This document shows, one piece after another, positions 58,394 through 64,000 of a stretch of 64,000 bases of DNA; positions within the stretch are counted from its first letter, which is position 1, and the number at the start of each line of letters is the position of its first letter. The notes beneath the pieces were generated by a model. It saw only the letters and a list, made by a program, of their open reading frames with translations. It had not been told where the DNA came from and ran no database searches. The DNA is from CAJPPJ01 sp963536495 (GTDB lineage: Bacteria; Bacillota_I; Bacilli_A; RF39; UBA660), in the NCBI GenBank assembly GCA_963536495.1, contig CAUTAF010000008.1, positions 14,957 through 78,956 of the forward strand, in the 5' to 3' direction. Both the position numbers and the translations under genes were made by a program.

Positions 58394-59266
58394 TTAATAG
58401 AACACTACATTTACTCCATTTACATTATAGGCTTTATTTTTTTTCATTACTAATGTATCGTTAGTTAAGACAAAATCTTCTTTTTTGTAAACATTACTTT
58501 TAGGACTTAGTAAAGTAGGTAGTATATAATCATAGAAATATAAATCTTCATTTTGAAATGTGCTTGAATTAACAAAAACACTTTCTCCACTTTTTCTAGC
58601 TGATAAGATTTTTTCGATTTTAGCTTTTACAACTTCTTCATCTTTTACAAGAGAATTGATTATAACATCTTTTTCAGTAATTTCTTTAGCCTCTAGTATT
58701 CCAATATCACTTATATTAGCAAAATGATTATTTGCACCTAAATATAAACTGTAAACTGATTTATAATTTAGAACGCTATCTTCTATCTTTTTGCTTTCAT
58801 CATTGTCTATTACTAAATATATATCCCAACTAGGATTTTCTAACCAAAATTGTTGTACTATTAAATTTGAACCTACTTTATTTTCGGTTTTTTCTCCCTT
58901 AACCTTTTCGGCTTTTTCTTCATTTTCTTCAACATCTTCTTTTTTTACTTTAGGTTTCATTACAGTTACTCTATTAAACATAGCTGTTGTATTAGTAAAT
59001 GTTTCTAATACTTTTGTGAAACTTTGCTCTTTAGGTACTATTGCAATCTTTAAATCTTTTAATTTTTCATAATATTCAGGAAAATCTATTTCTTTTTTTC
59101 CAAATACTTTTTGTGTTTGTGCATAACCATTATAACCTAACATAGCACCAAATAATCCTAGTAAACTAGGTTTATGTATATGTGGGTAAGTATCATACAT
59201 ATCGTTCATAACCTCATTTTTGAAAAATGCAAATTTTCCACTCAAATTAAATTTTAATACTTTCAT
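58394..59266 (-). CDS. cas5: Cas5 (type I-B, Cas5b/Cas5h)
   Basis: The 290-residue product starts MKVLKFNLSGKFAFFKNEVM and continues with HKPSLLGLFGAMLGYNGYAQ, the signature N-terminal RAMP region of I-B Cas5. The middle has a Lys/Glu-rich insertion (about 113-135, KKEDVEENEEKAEKVKGEK) that looks disordered. Cas5 caps the 5' handle of the crRNA in Cascade. It is the last cas gene; the leader follows its stop. No cas3, cas4, cas1 or cas2 comes after it, unlike ordinary I-B loci. Confidence 0.93.
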   Translation of the reverse strand: MKVLKFNLSGKFAFFKNEVMNDMYDTYPHIHKPSLLGLFGAMLGYNGYAQTQKVFGKKEIDFPEYYEKLKDLKIAIVPKEQSFTKVLETFTNTTAMFNRVTVMKPKVKKEDVEENEEKAEKVKGEKTENKVGSNLIVQQFWLENPSWDIYLVIDNDESKKIEDSVLNYKSVYSLYLGANNHFANISDIGILEAKEITEKDVIINSLVKDEEVVKAKIEKILSARKSGESVFVNSSTFQNEDLYFYDYILPTLLSPKSNVYKKEDFVLTNDTLVMKKNKAYNVNGVNVVFY

Positions 59267-59303
59267 ATTTTTTCTCCTTTTATTTTTATCTTTTTTTATA
59301 ATT

Positions 59304-59391
59304 TTGCATAAACTTATATAGTTGTTTTTTAATCAGCTGGAACTCCCAAAGGGAAATGCGTATTTAAAAACTTAAATAGTTATTCTTTATA
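59304..59391 (-). CRISPR. CRISPR block 5: two repeats between cas5 and the 88-aa gene
   Basis: Units at 59304-59333 and 59362-59391 with a 28-nt spacer. The first lies 38 bp upstream of the cas5 start codon. Both are variants with the CTTATATAG/CTTAAATAG core and an intact 4-bp stem. Confidence 0.8.
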
Positions 59392-59403
59392 TATTACTAT
59401 TAC

Positions 59404-59670
59404 TTATTTTTTAAGTAAGATATTGTATCTAGCTACCCCCTGATGTCTAAATGTGCTAAGTTCTACTATTTCTATTTCATTATATTTATTTTTTTTATTG
59501 TAATGTTCTAATATACGATTTTTAAATTTTTTTAGAAAAATTTCCAATTCATCATCATCTAAAGTACATTCACTTCTTATAATCAAAGTTAAATTCACAA
59601 GATTTTCGGTTTTGCTATTTTCATAAACTTCATATCTATATCTGTTATAACCACCATTTAATACTTTCAT
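59404..59670 (-). CDS. Small unknown protein between cas7 and cas5, 88 aa
   Basis: A basic alpha/beta protein (MKVLNGGYNRYRYEVYENSK ... VELSTFRHQGVARYNILLKK) with an acidic DDDELEIFLKKFKNRI helix. It is flanked on both sides by CRISPR repeats and sits inside the cas operon. It does not match Cas11, Cas2 or Cas4. A ferredoxin-like small protein is possible from the strand-helix pattern. An inhibitor, an accessory subunit and a cargo gene are all possible. Confidence 0.75.
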   Translation of the reverse strand: MKVLNGGYNRYRYEVYENSKTENLVNLTLIIRSECTLDDDELEIFLKKFKNRILEHYNKKNKYNEIEIVELSTFRHQGVARYNILLKK

Positions 59671-59686
59671 TATTACCCCCTCTTAT

Positions 59687-59899
59687 TTTTTTTAACTTAT
59701 ATAGTTGTTTTTTTAATTTTTTTGAAAAATGGTATATTAATAATTTAAAAACATATACTGTTACACTTTAATCAAAAGAAATGCTTACGAAATGTACTTG
59801 CTGATTTAAAAACATATCCTGTTAAATTTTAATTTTCTATTTTTAATGCCACCAAGATACCCAGTCAAGATTTAAAAACTTATACAGTTATTCTTTAAT
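59687..59899 (-). CRISPR. CRISPR block 6: four repeats between cas7 and the 88-aa gene
   Basis: Units start at 59687 (degenerate), 59743, 59804 and 59870; spacers are 26, 31 and 36 nt. The cores vary (CATATACTG, CATATCCTG, CTTATACAG) and again keep the AAC(A/T)...(T/A)GTT stem. The block begins 22 bp after the cas7 stop and ends just upstream of the 59404 start. No leader-like sequence is adjacent. Confidence 0.8.
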
Positions 59900-59921
59900 T
59901 TAATCATTTAATTTATTATAT

Positions 59922-60836
59922 TTAGATTTCAAATATTTCTACTTTTACTCCAGCTTTTTCTAAGTCTGTAACAAAGTTTATTTTATCTTTTAATAAGTAA
60001 ACTTCTACTTTTTTAATTTGTCCTTTTACATTTTCTAGGACATTTCCTAAATTAAATGTTACAGTTCCTTTATCATTTTCATCTTTTTCATAAGAAACAA
60101 ATATATCCATTGGAGGTAAACTTGTATTAATATCTGTTTCTATGAATAATGCAAATTCATTATAACAACCAAATTTACTTGCACTATTTAAACTTGTAAC
60201 AGATTTTAAAGAAGTTTCTTTAAATTTCTTATAATCTTCTTCTGTATATCCATCTGTTGCTCCTAACTTTTCATATTCTCTATATGCGTTAGGATTAATA
60301 TTAAATGGATATAAATAATGTGCCTCATCTGTCATTATCATCTTACCGATAGAAGAGTTATCAGCTGTTTCATTACTAGAGTTTTTAAATGGACTTAATA
60401 CTTCTTGAGTATTAATTGTGTTCTTAAAGTAGTTAAATCCTTGTCCTATTTGTACAGCACCTAATATAGATAAGTTACCAAACTTTTTACTTGGGAATGT
60501 TGCTCCAAATTGTTTTACATCTACTATTCCAAATAAATTTTTTAATACTTCTAAATCCTTACTACCTTTTTTCTCTTTTTTGTTTTCTGAACCAAATATT
60601 AATTCAAATCTTTCATCAAGTTCTCTAGGTTGTAAGTTTTCTTTATAAGATTTAAAGTATAATACATCTTCTCCGTTAGTATCCCAAAGATTTCTAAAAG
60701 AATATTTAAGTGCTTTATCACTTCCATAAATTTTACCATTTAATGTCATCTTAGGATTTCCTGTAAAATCAGAGTTCCAATTTCCCATAAGACTTGCTAC
60801 ACCAATTAATCCATAAATTTGTTTTTTCATTTTCAT
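59922..60836 (-). CDS. cas7: Cas7 (type I-B, Csh2-like)
   Basis: The 304-residue product opens YGLIGVASLMGNWNSDFTGN and continues KIYGSDKALKYSFRNLW, the Csh2/Cas7b hallmark (compare 'NaDftGdPr' and 'SDkalKyaiR'). It forms the crRNA-binding backbone of Cascade. Later parts include EFALFIETDINTSLPPMDIF. It follows cas8 by about 100 bp of AT-rich sequence and has an AAAGGAG site. Confidence 0.93.
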   Translation of the reverse strand: MKMKKQIYGLIGVASLMGNWNSDFTGNPKMTLNGKIYGSDKALKYSFRNLWDTNGEDVLYFKSYKENLQPRELDERFELIFGSENKKEKKGSKDLEVLKNLFGIVDVKQFGATFPSKKFGNLSILGAVQIGQGFNYFKNTINTQEVLSPFKNSSNETADNSSIGKMIMTDEAHYLYPFNINPNAYREYEKLGATDGYTEEDYKKFKETSLKSVTSLNSASKFGCYNEFALFIETDINTSLPPMDIFVSYEKDENDKGTVTFNLGNVLENVKGQIKKVEVYLLKDKINFVTDLEKAGVKVEIFEI

Positions 60837-60938
60837 ATTTTTTTCTCCTTTATATTCTTAATTTTTAATTTATTTTGATTACTGTTTTAATCATTTAATT
60901 ATATTACCAATACTAATTGCCATTTTATTACTTTGAAT

Positions 60939-61412
60939 TTATTTTTTTGACTTTTTTTCTTTTTTCTTTTCAGTTGAATTTTCATCATCTACATCTTCAT
61001 TTACATCAACTTCAGTTTCTTCAACTTCACTTTCTTCACTATCTACATCAGCAAACAGTTCACAATTAGTTGTTGCTCCTAATAATAATAAGTTATATTG
61101 TAATTTTGCAAATTTCTTTTCTTCTAAATAAGCCATTAAACTTGCTAATACCCATTTTGATTTGTTAGAAAGTGTTTCGTAACATTTGTTCATAAAACTT
61201 CTGCTGATTTTATTTACTAACATTTCTAAGTCTTTTACATCAATTTGAAAATATGGTCTTAAAAACTCAAATGTAAATTTGTCTTTACCTTTAACTTTTG
61301 TGTTAAGATAATATAAAAGTTGTCCTAAGTTAAAAGCAAATTCCTTATCATCTTTAATAACCCAATCTGTTTCTGTTTCTAAATTCTTTACCAATCTTTC
61401 TTTTAATTCCAT
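60939..61412 (-). CDS. cas11: Cas11b small subunit from an internal start inside cas8b
   Basis: ATG at 61412 (MELKERLVKNLETETDWVIK) lies in frame within cas8 and has a strong TAAGGGGG site (G-run complement 61418-61422) 5-6 nt upstream. The 157-residue product covers the helical C-terminal part of Cas8. Internal translation of Cas11 from cas8 is established for I-B, I-C and I-D systems. The acidic/basic tail after LLLLGATTNCELF would be shared. The ribosome binding site is unusually good for a coding region. Confidence 0.7.
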   Translation of the reverse strand: MELKERLVKNLETETDWVIKDDKEFAFNLGQLLYYLNTKVKGKDKFTFEFLRPYFQIDVKDLEMLVNKISRSFMNKCYETLSNKSKWVLASLMAYLEEKKFAKLQYNLLLLGATTNCELFADVDSEESEVEETEVDVNEDVDDENSTEKKKEKKSKK

Positions 61413-62759
61413 TTTATCCCCCTTATAATCTACTGATTTTAAATTTTGTTGTATGTTAAAACATAAATTAATTATTTTCTTAACTTTATATCTTTTTTCA
61501 TCATTGTTTAAAGCACTTCTAAATCTTTCAACTAACATTCTATCTATAACTGTATCTATTTCATTGTGTCCTAAGAAAAACCAATTATAGAATAAGTCTT
61601 TATATTTCATTGTGAAGTCTTTTATATTATCTCTTTTTACTTCTACTCCATTAAAATATAATTCTAATCTATTATTGAAAATATTCTTGTTTATCAATTC
61701 TTTTGCTTTTTCTAAATCAGCTGTTCCTACAAAATAATCTTCAATTTGTTTTTCTTTTTCACTAAATTCAACTATTTCATCTATTTCTAAATTGAAATTG
61801 TGTTTTTTTAAATATTCAATCTTTTCAAATATAATTTTTCCATTACTATCTTTACTAAGTTGAATTAAATTATTGTGTAAATTATTTTCAATCAATTTAT
61901 TACTAGGGAATATATCAAAGGAATTGAAATATATGAATTTATTTCCTTTATTATATTCTTTTAAAAGATATAATCTTAATTTATCTCTTAATACAACTTC
62001 TTCTGAACTTAAAAGAATAGGTAATTGATTTGCTTTTCCTTTATTAACTAAAGTAGGTTTATCTACATTAGTTGTATACCAAGTATTAGGAACTCCTAAA
62101 ACTTCTCCACTATCATCTATTATGCAACAATCAGTTCTTACAAAAACATTTGGTGCTAGATACCTAGTTAAGTTATTTTTAAAATCTACATAACTTTCTT
62201 CTATCTCATCTAATGTTTCCAAATCACTTTTTACAAAATAGATATTTACAGGTTTAGCTTTTTCATCATAATATTCATAGATATTATTAATCAGCCATTT
62301 TTTTATAAGTTCTATACTTCCACAATCAATATTCTTTATATCATCACTTAAATTGTCATATAGTTTAAGTTTTATCTTATCTTTTGTTAAATCATCTCTG
62401 TAATTTTCTAATTTGTTATAATAATAATCTAAACTCTTTTCAAATACTTCTTTTTCTAAATTATTACTCTTAATCTTTATTGCATAAATTTGATTAGAGT
62501 GAATTTTCTTAAATTTTGTATCTATTGCTTTATTCATTTCAAGTATTTCTGAATAGCTGAAATATCTAACAATATTTTCATAAAATGGATTGTCTTCGCA
62601 TTTGTTATCTTTACTTACTTCAAATTCAGTTAAAACTTTTCCTGTATTAAAGTTTACTAATACATATATTCCATTTCCAAGTTTATAATCATCAAGTAAA
62701 AGGTTATCCCCCTCATTCTTATAAACTCTTTTAAATGCTTTTTGTAAAAGTTCTATCAT
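60939..62759 (-). CDS. cas8b: Cas8b (Csh1-like) large subunit
   Basis: The 606-residue product lies in the large-subunit position between cas6 and cas7. It is helical and diverged, with a Cys-containing central part (FVRTDCCIIDDSGEVLGVPN) and a helical C-terminal domain (FAFNLGQLLYYLNTKVKG, FEFLRPYFQIDVKDLEMLVN) typical of Csh1-type Cas8b. It ends in an acidic then Lys-rich tail of about 40 residues. Cas8 recognises the PAM and recruits Cas3. I assign it from context and layout rather than from a short motif. Confidence 0.85.
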   Translation of the reverse strand: MIELLQKAFKRVYKNEGDNLLLDDYKLGNGIYVLVNFNTGKVLTEFEVSKDNKCEDNPFYENIVRYFSYSEILEMNKAIDTKFKKIHSNQIYAIKIKSNNLEKEVFEKSLDYYYNKLENYRDDLTKDKIKLKLYDNLSDDIKNIDCGSIELIKKWLINNIYEYYDEKAKPVNIYFVKSDLETLDEIEESYVDFKNNLTRYLAPNVFVRTDCCIIDDSGEVLGVPNTWYTTNVDKPTLVNKGKANQLPILLSSEEVVLRDKLRLYLLKEYNKGNKFIYFNSFDIFPSNKLIENNLHNNLIQLSKDSNGKIIFEKIEYLKKHNFNLEIDEIVEFSEKEKQIEDYFVGTADLEKAKELINKNIFNNRLELYFNGVEVKRDNIKDFTMKYKDLFYNWFFLGHNEIDTVIDRMLVERFRSALNNDEKRYKVKKIINLCFNIQQNLKSVDYKGDKMELKERLVKNLETETDWVIKDDKEFAFNLGQLLYYLNTKVKGKDKFTFEFLRPYFQIDVKDLEMLVNKISRSFMNKCYETLSNKSKWVLASLMAYLEEKKFAKLQYNLLLLGATTNCELFADVDSEESEVEETEVDVNEDVDDENSTEKKKEKKSKK

Positions 62760-62777
62760 ATTTTAACACCTACTTTT

Positions 62778-63095
62778 TTATTTTATTTTTTTAAATATTA
62801 ATACATCTTCATTTTTATCTATGTAAGTATATCCTTTCAATTTTCCTATTCTAACAACTTCTTCTTGCAAATCATTTTTTAGTTTATAAATTTCAGGAAT
62901 AATACCTACTTTTTCTTTGTTTTGATTGAAAACTTCAAGACATCTTATTTGAACTTCTTTTTTCTCATTTTCTTCGTTCACTTTTTTTGAATAACTTAAC
63001 ATAGCCGAAAACGATTTTGTAAACATATATATTACAGTTCCTATCATAGTAATAGTTGTAATTAATGTTAAAATTCCAAATGTCTTATCATTCAT
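62778..63095 (-). CDS. Single-TM protein between cas6 and cas8, 105 aa
   Basis: An N-terminal TM (about 6-27, GILTLITTITMIGTVIYMFT) is followed by a charged helix (KKVNEENEKKEVQIRCLEVF) and a small domain RIGKLKGYTYIDKNEDVLIF. The same plan (TM, charged helix, GY.xI...LIF ending) appears in the putative frameshift fusion 54024-54520. It lies 18 bp before cas8 and 31 bp after cas6, so it is in the cas operon. A membrane protein there is not a standard I-B component. Confidence 0.8.
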   Translation of the reverse strand: MNDKTFGILTLITTITMIGTVIYMFTKSFSAMLSYSKKVNEENEKKEVQIRCLEVFNQNKEKVGIIPEIYKLKNDLQEEVVRIGKLKGYTYIDKNEDVLIFKKIK

Positions 63096-63126
63096 TTTTC
63101 AATCACTCCACTTTTATTAATTTTCC

Positions 63127-63882
63127 TTATTTTTCTTCTTTATTTCTTTTATAATATCTAGGAACAACAAAACCTAACCCTCTACTGTTATTTTGAAGTA
63201 TACCTACTCCTAATAACATATATGCTATTTCTTGTGAAAGTTCATCAGTTTTAACCTTTAATTCAAATTTATCTGTAAATAGTGTTTTAGATTTATATTC
63301 AATTCTTACACCATTCTTCTTGAACTTTATTCCCTCAAAAAATTTTACTTCTTTTTGTTTTTCCCAAAATTCAGTAGGCAATTTATTAAAGAATTGATAT
63401 TTTCTTATAGCATTTATATTTATAAAATTTTGAAATTCTTTTATGTTCATACCCGATATTAACCAATATCCAGCTTTATCACTTCTATTTCCTTTTGTTT
63501 GTTTAAATAATGCTGGTGTTAGAGTGTAAAGTTTTTCAATCATTTTCTTTTCTAATACTCTATAAGTTGTTTTTAAAACTTTTAGATATTCGTTCTCAAA
63601 ATCTTCTAATTTAAAGAAAATATCACAAAGGTCTTTACTTATAGTTCTTATCCTGAAAATATAATTTTTACCTTTTTTATATATACCATCTTCTTCAAAT
63701 CTTATAAAGTTATCAAATGTATATTCTTTAAAATCTTTTGAATTATGATAACCTTTTCCCAATTTTTCACAAATCTTATCATCTATAATCTTTGTAACAA
63801 CATCTGAAGTTTTATCAAATGCTATATCTTGATTTAACTTAATGATAAGACTTAGTTCATAAACCTTAATTTTGTCTTTCAT
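63127..63882 (-). CDS. cas6: Cas6 crRNA-processing endonuclease
   Basis: The 251-residue product has the Cas6 RAMP layout and the C-terminal glycine-rich loop GVGILQNNSRGLGFVVPRYY (about 227-246), matching the 'G.G..n..GlG.v' signature. A histidine-containing N-terminal region (KGYHNSKDFKEYTFD) may supply the active site. It cleaves CRISPR transcripts within the repeat. It is the first cas gene in the window; whatever lies beyond 64000 is not visible. Confidence 0.88.
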   Translation of the reverse strand: MKDKIKVYELSLIIKLNQDIAFDKTSDVVTKIIDDKICEKLGKGYHNSKDFKEYTFDNFIRFEEDGIYKKGKNYIFRIRTISKDLCDIFFKLEDFENEYLKVLKTTYRVLEKKMIEKLYTLTPALFKQTKGNRSDKAGYWLISGMNIKEFQNFININAIRKYQFFNKLPTEFWEKQKEVKFFEGIKFKKNGVRIEYKSKTLFTDKFELKVKTDELSQEIAYMLLGVGILQNNSRGLGFVVPRYYKRNKEEK

Positions 63883-63918
63883 ATTTTTTCTCCTTTACAA
63901 ATTTTGTTAGAATTTCAT

Positions 63919-63934
63919 AAGACATTGTTGTCTT
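63919..63934. promoter_or_regulatory. AAGACATTGTTGTCTT palindrome upstream of cas6
   Basis: Resembles the GACAAT..TGTC sites at 16054, 24224 and 30855, but no clear promoter is adjacent. It lies about 37 bp upstream of the cas6 start. Confidence 0.45.
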
Positions 63935-63945
63935 TAATAAGTTCT

Positions 63946-63999
<54 letters not shown>

Positions 64000-64000
64000 A

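Noticed and set aside
59404..59670. The 88-aa cas-operon gene as Cas2 or Cas11
   Set aside because: It lacks the Cas2 pattern, and Cas11 is better explained by the internal start in cas8b.

Overview
This 64 kb window is extremely AT-rich and almost entirely coded on the minus strand; the one confident plus-strand gene is at 31028. Three things together point to a large conjugative plasmid or integrative element of a Fusobacteriota bacterium, most likely Fusobacterium or a relative: (i) a Gram-negative VirB-type type IV secretion operon (VirB2, VirB8/TrbF, VirB9, VirB10, VirD4), (ii) purine-rich AAGGAG-type ribosome binding sites with TGA used as a stop, and (iii) a type I-B Cascade locus with the ATTTAAAT-ended repeat found in Clostridia and Fusobacteria. 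No rRNA, tRNA, replication initiator, relaxase, VirB4 or VirB11 was recognised. The taxonomic call is inference.

Layout by region. 1-2076: end of a YceG/TelA-type (Ter-like) module. 2077-2810: no credible gene, but two promoter-plus-terminator units that look like small RNAs. 2811-9545: an unusual block with an XRE helix-turn-helix protein fused to a degenerate VirD4-like ATPase fold, a second short degenerate VirD4-like protein, and four paralogous helical proteins, one with a -1 frameshift at T_TTT_TTC. 9657-24150: small accessory genes in families (two-membrane-segment proteins, YRLGY-start proteins, HTH proteins), plus a dimeric dUTPase/MazG-like enzyme, a YopX protein, an ABC/OLD-type ATPase and an RNase HI-like protein. 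One HTH paralog is broken by a solo IS200/IS605 end. 24334-31459: small membrane proteins, a flotillin and an autonomous TnpB element.

31492-44100 is the T4SS operon, read from 44100 downwards: small membrane protein, VirB8/TrbF, a double VirB2-like protein, VirB2-like pilin, a 673-residue unknown, VirB9, VirB10, a giant 1508-residue VirD4 and an acidic coiled-coil protein. 44674-55234 is dominated by 11 tandem paralogs of a small two-membrane-segment family ending in a charged helix, with an NlpC/P60 peptidoglycan hydrolase (probably the VirB1 substitute) among them.

55454-64000 holds a type I-B CRISPR locus: cas6, a small membrane protein, cas8b with a probable internal cas11b start, cas7, an 88-residue unknown and cas5. 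The main array follows cas5. No cas3, cas4, cas1 or cas2 lies in the window. The repeats are not confined to one array: 32 units occur in six blocks between and around the cas genes and two other genes, some with spacers of only 21-28 nt. The stem of the repeat covaries between variants.

Promoters are often near-consensus (TTGACA-17-TATAAT with an extended TGG -10). Three share a GACAAT..TGTC palindrome 7 bp upstream of the -35, suggesting a common regulator.
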